Shown here piece after piece: positions 27,301-37,545 of a DNA stretch of 64,000 nt (position 1 is the stretch's first letter; the number at the start of each line of letters is the position of its first letter). The stretch comes from Colwellia maritima (GTDB taxonomy: Bacteria; Pseudomonadota; Gammaproteobacteria; Enterobacterales; Alteromonadaceae). A program made the translations under genes and the position numbers. Under the pieces are notes generated by a model that did no database searches, was not told where the DNA came from, and worked only from the letters and a program-made list of their open reading frames with translations. The stretch lies in contig NZ_JAKKSL010000002.1 in assembly GCF_022669015.1 (NCBI RefSeq), positions 744,001 to 808,000 on the forward strand, written 5' to 3'.

Positions 27301-27641
27301 ATCAAAAAGAGTGTAAATTAAAAGTATTTGATATTGCATTACAACACGAATATAAAAGCTTAACAAAACGTATTATATCTCCTTCAAATATTGAAAAAGA
27401 ATCGATTAGGCAAGACAAAAATACGGTTTGTCAACGATGGCTTAAACGAAAAAAACAAAATGCGATTTTTTGTAATACCTGGTTGATAGAGCTTGAAGAG
27501 GCTTATTTAATGATGTACCACAAAGCTGAAGAGCTGTGCTTACAACAAATAAATAGTGAAAAAAATGAAAAAATATCAAAGGTAGATAAACTAAAAGCCT
27601 TATTTAATAACGTAACTCAAGTGATGACAAGAGTGAATTGA
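24337..27641 (+). CDS. NIT-HAMP-PAS-GGDEF-EAL sensor for c-di-GMP (four frameshifts)
   Basis: About 1100 residues from ATG 24337. Order: membrane span (about 15-33), periplasmic nitrate/nitrite-sensor-like domain with LQKERGLS and the central EYAAIERGLLYGAL, second span (about 344), HAMP-like linker, PAS (about 421-538), GGDEF with intact GGDEF and an RTGD I-site (about 626), EAL with GVEALVRW (about 754) and DDFCTGYSSL. A helical tail of about 120 residues ends the protein. It may both make and degrade c-di-GMP in response to a periplasmic ligand, with nitrate suggested only by the domain. Breaks: 24420 (T-run), 24552 (CCGG), 26566 (A-run), 27018. Confidence 0.85.
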
Positions 27642-27703
27642 TCTTTCTTGTTTTGATGCAAATAGGTTAAAAAAGTCTTCAACCTCGTTCAAGTGAAATA
27701 CGG

Positions 27704-28733
27704 TTATGCCCGATAATATTTAGGCGTTTTACCTGTCCACCGTTTGAACGCATGAATGAAACTTGCCGATTCGCTATAACCTAAACGGGTAGATATTTGT
27801 TCGATGTTAAATTCTGTTGTTAATAAATAATGACGGGCTTTTTTACTTTGTTCTTCGTTTACTAATTGTTGAAACGTTACGCCCTGCTCTTTTAATTTTC
27901 GACGCATTGTTCTTGCAGTAATAAAATGCATTTGGGCTATTTTATCTAAATTGGGCATTTCATTTTCAATGCATTGAATAATTTGTCTAATTTTTTCAAC
28001 CAAAGTATTCTGACCAAACAAAGCAATTTCTTGCAGTTTGCATTGTTCTTCTAATAATTCACGCGTGAGTGGATTTGCTAAAGGTAAAGGTAAATCTAGA
28101 TACCGTTCATCAAACAATATTTGATTATAAGGCATCGAAAAATACACGGGACATTCATATAATTTTTGATAATGCTCAACGTGTGTTGGACAAGGAAAAT
28201 CAAAATGGATCGTTTTAGGTTTTTGACCGACGACAGAGCGTGGAAACATATCTCGGGTTGACAGAAATGCAAAAGAAAAGTCTCTTTCTAAATAAAATCG
28301 TCTTAAGTTACCCAGACTCGAATTGATCGCTAAAACGTAAAATGGCATTGCCATCTTTTACAAAGAAATCGATCATAAAAGGAGTATAAGCAAGACGAAT
28401 ATATTTAAGAAAAAAGTAATAGCATCACTTACCGTGTCACTTGAACTAGCGGCAAAACCAATATGACCAAAAGCATTTAGCCGAAAACATTGACCGCCTT
28501 TAAAGCCTAAATCATTATCAGATAAAGTTTCTACTAATTGACGTGTAAAAGCCACTGCTTGTTGAAACGAAATACTCGCCTTTGGTTCATTCAATAGTTG
28601 TGATGGTATCGGCATTATCGAGTAGTAATTTAACATTCCCTCCTTCTTGTTGTACTAATTTTGCTAATAAAGAAATACCAATAATTGATTGGCGTGCATT
28701 CACTTCATCAATGCTAATAAGTTGACTACTCAT
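27704..28733 (-). CDS. AraC-family regulator with N-terminal AraC_binding domain (three frameshifts)
   Basis: About 343 residues, the OruR-type length. The C-terminal HTH pair is clear (LDKIAQMHFITARTMRRKLKEQGVTFQQL and FNIEQISTRLGYSESASFIHAFKRWTGKTPKYYR). The N-terminal two thirds (SFQQAVAFTRQL, FRLNAFGHIGFAASSSDTV) match the ligand-binding part. The frame breaks near 28605, 28405 (T-run) and 28328 (GGG). It is divergent from the oxidase-glpD-glpK operon and is its likely regulator. Confidence 0.85.
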
Positions 28734-28850
28734 AGAGTTATATGTCTCATAATGTCCTAAATTATCAATAATAAGCCCTATTAAAGCATAAATTAAGCGG
28801 TATATTCAGTTTAGTATATAAAAAACAATATCAACTTGAAGAGAGAACCT

Positions 28851-30462
28851 ATGAAACGTTGGAATGGTTGGGGTGATGAAAAAAATAATTTAAGTTTTGA
28901 TTTAACCAAAACGTCTCAAGCGTATATCGAAAATATACTAGGTGAAAGTAAACCCTTACCTGAAATTTCATTGGCGGAAGCTATTGCAAAAGTCCCTCAA
29001 TCGAGGGCACCAGAACATCAGCTAATTCAAACTGGTGCCGAAATAAGGCTGCGTTATTGTCGTGGACAAAGTATTCCCGATTGGCTAGCAACTCATAGCG
29101 GAAATTTTGATGCATTTCCTGATGGTGTTGCCTTACCAACGACAACCGCTGAAGTACAAACACTATTGCAATTTGCTAAACAAGAAAATTTAATTGTGAT
29201 TCCTTATGGCGGTGGTACCTCAGTTTGTGGCCATATTAATCCAGAAAAGTCAGAGCGTCCTGTTATCACTATCGCATTAACGAAAATGAACAAGCTTATT
29301 GCTTTAGATAAAGACAGTCAGATCGCAACTTTTGGCGCAGGCACACTAGGACCCGAGGTAGAAAAACAATTAGCTGAACATGGTTACACTTTAGGGCATT
29401 TTCCACAATCGTGGGAATTGTCAACGATTGGTGGTTGGGTTGCTAGCAGATCTAGTGGGCAGCAATCATTGCGGTACGGTCGAATAGAGAAAATGTTTCC
29501 GGAGGTAATATAGAAACATTACAAGGATCACTTGATATTCCTACCTTCCCTGCATCATCCGCAGGACCAGACATACGAGAAATGATCTTAGGTAGCGAAG
29601 GCCGTTTAGGAATTATTACCCAAGTTAAAGTGCGTGTTACTAAATTACCTGAACAAGAAAATTTTTACGTAGCATTTTTTCCCAATTGGCAAATAGGAAT
29701 GCAATCAACACGTGAAATAGTGCAACAAGGTATTCAGCTCTCAATGATGCGATTAAGTAATGAAATAGAGACAGCATCACATTTAACACTAGCGGGTCAC
29801 GATACGGCTGTTAAGTACTTAGAAAAATATTTACATCTGCGCGGTGTGCCAAAAAGTAATGCTTCGGGCACTAGCGAAAAAACCATGTTCACTTTTGGTA
29901 TCACAGGAAGTAAAGCACAATGTAAATCTGCTTTAAAAATAACTAAAAAGTTAATTGCTCAACATAACGGTGTTTACATTGGTACTGCATTAGGAAAACA
30001 CTGGCAACATAGCCGTTTTCGCAGCCCTTATTTACGGCAAGGTTTTTGGGATGTAGGAATTATTGTAGATACGATGGAAACTTGTGTTGACTGGTCTGCC
30101 GTACCAAATACTGTAAAAACAATAGAGTCAGCAATTAGTCATGCACTTAATGAAGTCAATGAAACCATTCATGTGTTTACACACTTGTCTCATTTTTATG
30201 GTCAAGGCTGTAGTATTTACACAACGTTTTTGTTTCGAATGGATGAAAATTATGAAAAAACCCTGCAACGCGGTCTAAAATAAAAGCAGCAGGTGCTACT
30301 GCTATCGTTAACTCTGGTGGTACTATTAGTCATCAACACGGGGTTGGCAAGGATCATGCCCCCTACCTTATGGCAGAAAAAGGTGAGCTTGGTATAAAAG
30401 CGATAAAATCCTTATGTCAGGTTTTCGATCCCAATAAACAAATGAACCCCAATACGGTGTAA
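28851..30462 (+). CDS. FAD-binding oxidase, alkyl-DHAP-synthase-like (two frameshifts)
   Basis: About 537 residues from ATG 28851 (GAGAGAA upstream). MKRWNGWGDE, a VALPTTTAEVQTLLQFA FAD-binding start, PYGGGTSVCGH, ELSTIGGWVASRSSGQQSLRYG, IPTFPASSAGPDIREM and ISHQHGVGKDHAPYL match bacterial relatives of alkyldihydroxyacetonephosphate synthase (VAO/PCMH family), the ether-lipid enzyme. Breaks lie near 29499 (TTTCCGG; one base restores FAGG) and 30282 (A-run). It is two bases upstream of glpD. A D-lactate-type dehydrogenase is the alternative, but the full-length pattern favours AGPS-like. Confidence 0.8.
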
Positions 30463-30464
30463 AT

Positions 30465-32206
30465 ATGAAAAACAACCACAAAGCATCAATATCAGCCTCA
30501 AAAACAGATCTTAAACGTATCAACTTTGCTAGCCCAAATAATGCAGATAATGATAACAACAAGGTATGGGATGTGATTGTTATTGGTGGCGGTATAGTGG
30601 GAGCCGGTATTTTACAAGAAGCAACACGGCGAGGATTAAAAACCCTACTCATTGAGCAGAAAGATTTTGCTTGGGGCACGTCAAGTCGTTCATCTAAAAT
30701 GGTACATGGTGGGCTTCGTTATATTGCTCAGGGTGATATCAAGTTAACAAAACATGCTTTAGAAGAGCGAGAACGGTTATTAAAAGAAGCACCTGGTCTT
30801 ATTCATAGAATGGGTTATTACTTTGTACTCAAAAAAGGTCAATTTCCAGGTCGTTTTATTATGGGTACTTTACTCACTGTATATGATTGGCTTGCCGGTA
30901 TTAAAGACCATAGTTTTTTAAACATAAATGAAACGATCGATAAATTTCCTAGGCTACTCAATGATAAACTTAAAGGCACTTATTTTTATACTGATGCCGT
31001 GGTTGATGATGCCCGCTTAGTCATGCGTGTTATACAAGAGTCTGTTCAAGCAGGCGCTCAAGTTATTAACTATACCCAAGTAAAAACATTAGTAAAAGAT
31101 CCAAAAACACAACAAGTTATTGGGGTAATAGCGAAAGACATGTCGAAATCGTGTGATAAAAATGAAACCTTTACTTTATTATCATCAGTAGTAATTAATG
31201 CTACTGGCGCATGGGCAGATAAACTACGAAGTGAAGTTATCAATGAAAGACGTGTAAGGCCATTACGCGGAAGTCATTTAATAATAGCACAAACAAGCCT
31301 GAGTATTGATGCCGCTTAACCATACTTCACCCTGATGATAAACGACCTATTTTTATCTATCCTTGGGAAGGCGTGACCGTTATTGGTACAACAGATTTAG
31401 ATCATAAGGAAAATTTAGATAACGAAGCCCAAATAAGTACAGACGAAATCGCCTATTTACTTAAAGCTGTTAATACAACTTTTTCAGGTAATGCCATCAC
31501 TATTGACGATATTATTTCAACGTTCTCTGGGGTTAGACCTGTCATTTCTTCTGACAAAAATACTTATGACAAAAAGTCTACGATAAAACATTTTTCAAAA
31601 AGTGCATCAGAAGAACGTCGTGATCATAGCATTTGGGCTGAAGATGCCTTAGTTACCGCAAGTGGTGGCAAATTAACAACCTTTCGTTTAACGGCAATTG
31701 AAGCCGTTAATGCAGCTTTACCATGGTTAAAAGATACGTTACCCATATCAAATCAAGACAAAAACAAATCTAATGATGCTATTTTTACTAATTATTCAGT
31801 TGAACAGTTATTTAAAAACGAATTAGCCGCAGGCAAATACGATAAACCATGGCTAGAACGTCTTTTAGGGCGTTACGGCAATAATGCTGCTTTACTACTT
31901 GCTCAAGCCGACGAAAAAGAAACGATAAAAATAGCAGATACACAATTTTGTTTAGCAGAGTGCCGTTGGGCTATTAAACATGAAGCCGTTATTCACCTTG
32001 ACGATTTACTACTAAGACGAACTCGTTTAGGCTTACTTTTACACAATGGTGCAGAAGCGTTGTTTTCGTCCCTGGCTATTATATTTACACAAGAGCTTGG
32101 CCGGACTACGACTAAATGGCAAGATGAATTAACACGTTATCAAAAAATTTGGCAGCAATATTATTCGCTGCCAAAATCTCTACTTAAGACAGCACACCCT
32201 AAATAA
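30465..32206 (+). CDS. glpD: Aerobic glycerol-3-phosphate dehydrogenase (one frameshift)
   Basis: About 580 residues. DVIVIGGGIVGAGILQEATRRG is the FAD site, GTSSRSSKMVHGGLRYI the substrate-side signature, and INATGAWAD, IYPWEGVTVIGTTDLDH and SGGKLTTFR are standard GlpD blocks. It oxidises glycerol-3-phosphate to DHAP at the inner membrane, passing electrons to quinone. The frame breaks at 31316 (GCTTAACC; one extra T restores it). The stop overlaps the glpK-like start (TAATG). Confidence 0.9.
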
Positions 32207-33806
32207 TGAAAAGTTGCCAATCTAGTCATAAAGAAATCAACGCGAAAGCACAATATATTTTAGCGCTTGATAATGGCACACAGAGTATTCGCGCTTTGTT
32301 GTTTGACCTTAAGGGACAGTTAGTTGCTAAAAGTAAAGTAGATATTGTAGCCTATTTCTCAAAACACCCAGGTTGGGCTGAGCAAGAGCCTGACTATTAC
32401 TGGCAAATGCTAACAAAAGCTTGTCAACAATTATGGCCAGAACTTGCCTTATTAAACATTGATAAATCACAAATAAAGGCAGCCTCATTAACTTGTCAAC
32501 GTGCTACCATGGTAAATGTAGATAAAGAAGGTAAACCATTAAGACCTGCATTTGTGTGGTTAGATCAACGAGAACAGCTTAAATTAGACAAGATGAGTTG
32601 GTATTGGCGCTTCCTTTTTACCCTTGCAGGCGAAAAACAAACAATCGACTATTTTAGGAGCCAATCTGAAGCCAATTGGATTAAACACCAACAACCTGAT
32701 ATTTGGGCTAAAACTTATAAATTCATGTTACTTTCAGGCTTTCATAGTTTTAAATTAACAGGAAATTATGTTGACTCTATTTCAAGCCAAGTGGGTTATC
32801 TGCCTTTTGATTTTAAACATCATTGTTGGGCTAAACCATTAGATTGGCGTTGGCAAGCATTACCCATTACAAAAACTATGTTACCAACATTGATCCCTTG
32901 TGGAGATGTGTTAGGTAAAATTTCTGCGCAAGCTGCAATTGACACTGGAATACCGCAAGGAACACCGTTAATTTCAGCCGGTTCAGATAAAGCCTGTGAA
33001 GTACTTGGTTCGGGTTGCTTAACACCATTAACAGGTAGTTTAAGTTATGGCACAACGGCAACATATAACACAACAAATACTAGATACATTGAAGCAATCA
33101 GGCATTTACCCGCTTATCCCGCAGCTATCCCAAATACTTATAACACAGAATTAATTGTGCAGCGTGGTTATTGGATGGTTAGTTGGTTTAAACGAGAATT
33201 TGGACTGAAAGAACAACAAATCGCCGATGAACAAGGTATTATTGTAGAAAGTTTATTTGATGAATTATTAAAAGAAGTACCGGTGGCTCTATGGGACTTG
33301 TCTTACAACCCTACTGGAACCCTGGAATCAGAACACCTGGCCCAGAAGCTAAAGGCGCTATGATTGGTTTTGGTGATGTTCACACTAGAGCACATATTTA
33401 CCGTGCAATTATAGAAGGTATCGGTTATGCCCTACGAGAGGGTAAAGAACTATCTGAAAAAAAATCAGGAGTTAAAATTACCAAACTAATGGTCTCAGGT
33501 GGTGGGTCTCAAAGTGACCAAGCGATGCAAATAACGGCAGATATTTTTGGCATGCCCGCACAACGACCTCATACTTTTGAGACTTCTGGCTTAGGTGCAG
33601 CAATCAATGCAGCCGTTGGTGTTGGTTTATTCAATAGCTATGCCGAGGCCGTGGAACACATGACCCACGGCGGCGATATATTTACTCCTATTGCAGAAAA
33701 CAAACAAATTTACGATGCACTTTATCAAAACGTTTACAAAAAAATGTATGTCAGATTAAACCCTTTATATAAAGCAATACGCAAAATAACAGGTTACCCC
33801 AAATAA
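32206..33806 (+). CDS. glpK: FGGY-family kinase, glycerol kinase-like (one frameshift)
   Basis: About 533 residues. ILALDNGTQSIRALLFDLKG (phosphate 1), RATMVNVDKEGKPLRPAFVWLDQRE, AGSDKACEVLGSG, and after repair GDVHTRAHIYRAIIEGIGYALREG and MVSGGGSQSDQAMQI. It is longer than E. coli GlpK and carries extra sequence around 130-200 and 300-350, so glycerol is likely but another polyol is possible. The frame breaks at GTACCGGTGG near 33283. Overlap with glpD indicates one transcript: oxidase-glpD-kinase. Confidence 0.8.
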
Positions 33807-33881
33807 ATAGGCGTCAAATAATGACTTCGTTAGTATCAACTTGTACTTGCTAGTTATTACAGATTATCAAATCCTAAATTT

Positions 33882-34979
33882 TTATTCGCCATTAAGCGTC
33901 GGGTAATTGGCCGGAATATCGGTATATATCCCCTCTTTAGGATCAATAAAAGCTAAATCTTCATCGATATAATCCGCATTCTTAGTGTTAGCACTTTCAT
34001 TATGTATCGGTGTGATAACGGCTGAATCAATACCAGATGCGATAATTAAGATTTCTATCTCTGAGGTTAAATTAGGGTCTAATGTAACACCTGGCACAAT
34101 AAGCACTGATTTATTGGTAATTTTTTCTCTAATATGATCAATTAAGCCATTATAAGTGGAAAGTTTTGGTTCAGATTTACAAAATAATTGGAAGATAATC
34201 CCTTTTGCCGTATCAATTTTTGCAATAGAGACCAGTGGGTTATTCAATGCTTGATCCAATGCCTCAAAAGATTGCTCTTCAGTATCGGCTTTACCGACCC
34301 CCAAAATAGATTCACCTTCATAGGACAAAATACTAGAGAAATCATTTTTATCGACATTAACATAACCTGTTTCCGTTAGCATTTGCACCAATGATACAAG
34401 CAGGTTTTTCAATACTTCATTGCTTTGATTGAACGCAGAAAATAAACGAACACTTTCACCTAAACCTTTTAAGAGTAGATCATTTGATAACGTAATATAT
34501 GCATGAACCGGCTCTTTTATTTCATCTATTCCTTGTAAAGCAAATTCTTTACGACGCTCACCTTCTGATTCAAATGGTAGTGTTACAATCGCTAAACAAT
34601 TTATATTTAACTCACGAGCGATTCTTGCAACTAATGGACTAGCTCCTGTTCCCGTTCCACCACCAAACCCGGCAGTGATGATTACAATATCACTGCCTTT
34701 AATTGCATTTATTAATAGTTCTTCACTTTCTTGCGCGGCTTGTAAACCAATATCAGGATTAGAGCCGGCACCATAACCTCGTGTGAGGTTTTCACCAATT
34801 AAAATTTTGTTCTCAACTTGCAATGAATTTAAAGCGGCAAGATCAGTATTTATAGCAATTAAATTTACACTGTTTGATAAGTTGTTTTCATAAAGCATGT
34901 TAACAGTATTACAACCACAGCCACCAATACCGATAACGGTAATTAGTAAATCTGGGTTGGTATGGATAAGTTCTTTCAT
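33882..34979 (-). CDS. Orphan FtsZ paralogue
   Basis: 365 residues with the full FtsZ GTPase core: VIGIGGCGCNTV (19-24 binding glycine loop), AINTD, the tubulin signature GFGGGTGTGASP (106-112), and the T7 loop NVDKND (208-213), where both catalytic acidic residues are kept. GTP hydrolysis on polymerisation is therefore plausible. It is clearly divergent from cell-division FtsZ, lies far from any dcw gene, and the C-terminal tail ends IPANYPTLNGE rather than the canonical FtsA/ZipA-binding peptide. It could be a second cytoskeletal filament or a regulator of FtsZ. AGGAA precedes the ATG. Uninterrupted. Confidence 0.85.
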   Translation of the reverse strand: MKELIHTNPDLLITVIGIGGCGCNTVNMLYENNLSNSVNLIAINTDLAALNSLQVENKILIGENLTRGYGAGSNPDIGLQAAQESEELLINAIKGSDIVIITAGFGGGTGTGASPLVARIARELNINCLAIVTLPFESEGERRKEFALQGIDEIKEPVHAYITLSNDLLLKGLGESVRLFSAFNQSNEVLKNLLVSLVQMLTETGYVNVDKNDFSSILSYEGESILGVGKADTEEQSFEALDQALNNPLVSIAKIDTAKGIIFQLFCKSEPKLSTYNGLIDHIREKITNKSVLIVPGVTLDPNLTSEIEILIIASGIDSAVITPIHNESANTKNADYIDEDLAFIDPKEGIYTDIPANYPTLNGE

Positions 34980-35283
34980 AAATATTCCTAATCAATTCTG
35001 AGGTATTTATTGAGTTTATCGCGTTCAAAAAATAAGGATTAACTTATCGATAGTACCCAAAAATGTTTTTGTGTCAGACAATTTATTCCTTTGTTCATAC
35101 CTCATTATAATGATCATTTTTTGGATCTTCCACCATAATCGATAACTCTGGTGTTAATTAAATCGGCAATTTTTCTAATTGATATTTTGTAATTCAGATT
35201 AAGTTATTTCCAATTTATCAATTTAACACATACGCAGTTTAACTAACCACAAATAGAAGTAAATGTTCACTTATTTTAACAAA

Positions 35284-35398
35284 GAGTTATCAGGGTTATT
35301 ATAAATAAAATAAATAGAGTTACCGGGGTTACCTCTAAAAATAACTTGGGAGTTATCGGGGTTATAGTTAAATTGATTTATAGGGTTGTTGGGGGTAT
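35284..35398. repeat. Four 16-bp direct repeats at exact 33-bp spacing
   Basis: GAGTTATCAGGGTTAT (35284), GAGTTACCGGGGTTAC (35317), GAGTTATCGGGGTTAT (35350) and the weaker GGGTTGTTGGGGGTAT (35383). The 17-bp spacers are AT-rich and unrelated. 33 bp is three helical turns, so all copies face the same side of DNA. The array ends 36 bases before the HicB-like start. The remainder of 34980-35434 shows no gene. Confidence 0.8.
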
Positions 35399-35434
35399 CA
35401 TAGTCAGTAATATAAAAACCCTTAAAGGTGACCT

Positions 35435-35854
35435 ATGAAATATGCAGTTGTGTTTTCTAACATTCAAAATTCAGAAAACTATCAGGTAATGGTGCCTGAC
35501 TTACCTGGTTGTAGTGTTAATGTAGAAACAATAGATTTAGGATTAGAAAAAATAAGTCAAAGCATCAAATCACATTTGTCTATTTTGGCTGAGTACGGTG
35601 AAAAAATACCAACAGCAATAAGTATTGATAAACATAGAAAGCAGTACGCTATTGATAATCCACATACCTATGCCCAAGCATTTTGGGCAATTATAGATAT
35701 TGATATAACAGCGTATTTAGGAAGAAGTCACAAAATTAATGTTACCCTGCCTGAAATTCTGATTAAGCAAATAGATGAGTGCGTAAGTAAAAACGAGGCA
35801 TATAAAACCCGTTCAGGTTTTATTGCCGCTTGTTTACGAGAGTTAGGCAAATAA
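35435..35854 (+). CDS. HicB-like protein with ribbon-helix-helix domain, no HicA partner
   Basis: 139 residues: a HicB RNase-H-like fold (KYAVVFSNIQNSENYQVMVPDLPGCSVNVETIDLGLEKI) and a C-terminal RHH domain (HKINVTLPEILIKQIDECV ... RSGFIAACLREL). AAGGTGACCT precedes the ATG. HicB proteins neutralise HicA and repress their own promoter through the RHH. No 60-residue HicA ORF is found on either side, so this is an orphan or a repurposed regulator, probably binding the 33-bp repeats upstream. Confidence 0.85.
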   Translation: MKYAVVFSNIQNSENYQVMVPDLPGCSVNVETIDLGLEKISQSIKSHLSILAEYGEKIPTAISIDKHRKQYAIDNPHTYAQAFWAIIDIDITAYLGRSHKINVTLPEILIKQIDECVSKNEAYKTRSGFIAACLRELGK

Positions 35855-35939
35855 ACTCAGCTTTACTTAATAATTCTTTCTATAGTGAGTTAAGTCTTTT
35901 TTAAACCAAGTTGAGAATAAATAAGATTGATGTGAGTAA

Positions 35940-36683
35940 TTATGCAAGTAAAGGCGTTAAATCAAATGTGTGGGCAGCAGTACAAATTTTACTATGCACA
36001 CTCGTTTGAGTATCTGAATAGTAATTTAATTGTGCTAGTTTAGGTATAGGTAAAAGTTGTTCGAGGCTTTCAATATTGTCATCTAAATTAGACATCAGAT
36101 TTTTACTGGCGCTATTAGCCACCCACCCGATGCAATTAAGACCATCAGCAATAATTGTTTGATAAGTTAATAAAGCATGATTCAAACAACCTAGCTTCAT
36201 ATTTACTACTAATATAATATCTTGCTTTGTATTCACGGCAAAGTCAGATAAAAAAATAGGTTTAGTTACTCTAGCTTTAATTGACAAGCTTTTAACAGAA
36301 AACGTGTTTAACGGTAATCGCCATCCTCCGGCACCTTCAGTTAAATTAATATCTGCTTTTAATTGCAACACATTGTCGAAACCTTGTTCAATTTCGTTCA
36401 AGCATAACTCACGATTAACACGAGCAGCAGCAATGTGAGGCGCGATAGGCTCTTTAAATGCTATAGGGTTAATCTCTCTGATGTTTTGATCACAATTTGC
36501 GAATTCACTTAATAGTTTTGCATCGTTATTAATTAGTAAACCGTTTACTTGCTGACAACCCGCAGAAATAGGTTTGTAGACGGCAACCTTTTTATTGAGA
36601 TTAACAAACGCTTGAGTTAATGCGCAAGCAACAAAGGTTTTTCCTGCATCGGTATCTGTTGCCGTAATAAAATAGTTTTTCAT
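35940..36683 (-). CDS. bioD: Dethiobiotin synthetase
   Basis: 247 residues. ITATDTDAGKTFVACAL is the P-loop of BioD (usual GTDTDVGKT); KPISAGCQ and NLTEGAGGWRLPL are the substrate and Mg sites. It makes dethiobiotin from DAPA, CO2 and ATP, the penultimate step. Last gene of the minus-strand bioBFCD cluster, 58 bases after bioC. Uninterrupted. Confidence 0.92.
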   Translation of the reverse strand: MKNYFITATDTDAGKTFVACALTQAFVNLNKKVAVYKPISAGCQQVNGLLINNDAKLLSEFANCDQNIREINPIAFKEPIAPHIAAARVNRELCLNEIEQGFDNVLQLKADINLTEGAGGWRLPLNTFSVKSLSIKARVTKPIFLSDFAVNTKQDIILVVNMKLGCLNHALLTYQTIIADGLNCIGWVANSASKNLMSNLDDNIESLEQLLPIPKLAQLNYYSDTQTSVHSKICTAAHTFDLTPLLA

Positions 36684-36741
36684 TGAATTAATGTGGTTAA
36701 GGTGTTTCGTTCTAGTGTTTTTGATTGTTGTATGTTGATTA

Positions 36742-37545
36742 TTAGCTTGGGTTATTTAACTTAACAACCAAACCAGAATATAAACAATACGTTGCAGGAT
36801 ATATCCCATTGGGTTCAACAAATTCCTGATAATGATCTGTCATAGCAAACCATTTATCTTTTCCTGACAAACCACGATTCTTTTTCTTAGGTAAATGATT
36901 AGCTCCTAATCCTTTAAGTTCACGTGCTAAATGAATAACATTTTGATATTCAAGAACAATATCTTGACACTTATGCTCAAATATTTGTGAATTATCCGTA
37001 TTAAAATACTTCGCTAATTGATCTTCTGATTTAAAATCGATAACGTGTTGATCATCGTCAACTTTAGCCCATGATGATTTTAACTCATGTAATGTTCCAT
37101 CAACCAAGGTAGTAAATACAATTAAACCACCCGGTTTTAATACTCTCAGCATTTCTTTAATTGCATTATCAAGTGGTTCACACCATTGAAGTACAAGATT
37201 TGAATAAATAAAATCGATGCTCTCATTTTGTAATGGTATTTTATGTGCGTCAGCATTAATCCATTGAATATTTTGATTTCTACAGTTTTTCGCAAATTTG
37301 AGCATACCTTTAGAAAAATCTAAACCGATAACATCTTTGTAGGTTGTAGCGAGTAAATCGGTGAAAAATCCTGTACCTGATCCTAAATCAAGTACCCGTA
37401 AATCATTTTTATTTGGTAACCAAGGCATTAAATGTTTACCAGAAAACCGTTGTAATCTAGCCGATACATCATAAGATTTACTTGCAGAACCAAAGCTTTC
37501 GGCCATTTTAAACTGGTTTTCTTTATGTACTTTTGTTGTGATCAT
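36742..37545 (-). CDS. bioC: Malonyl-ACP O-methyltransferase
   Basis: 267 residues. FGSASKSYDVSARLQRFSG is the BioC-typical start, DLGSGTGFFTD the SAM site, and YSNLVLQWCEPLDNAI the BioC signature. It methylates malonyl-ACP to start pimelate assembly. The start codon abuts the bioF stop (TAGATG), so translation is coupled. No bioH or other pimeloyl-ACP esterase is seen beside it. Confidence 0.92.
   Translation of the reverse strand: MITTKVHKENQFKMAESFGSASKSYDVSARLQRFSGKHLMPWLPNKNDLRVLDLGSGTGFFTDLLATTYKDVIGLDFSKGMLKFAKNCRNQNIQWINADAHKIPLQNESIDFIYSNLVLQWCEPLDNAIKEMLRVLKPGGLIVFTTLVDGTLHELKSSWAKVDDDQHVIDFKSEDQLAKYFNTDNSQIFEHKCQDIVLEYQNVIHLARELKGLGANHLPKKKNRGLSGKDKWFAMTDHYQEFVEPNGIYPATYCLYSGLVVKLNNPS

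Noticed and set aside
35284..35398. Regularly spaced repeats that look like a CRISPR array
   Set aside because: Only four 16-bp units, the last degenerate, with 17-bp AT-rich spacers and no cas gene. A DNA-binding array fits better.
34980..35434. A HicA toxin gene upstream of the HicB-like gene
   Set aside because: No ORF of about 60 codons with the HicA double-stranded-RNA-binding fold in any frame.
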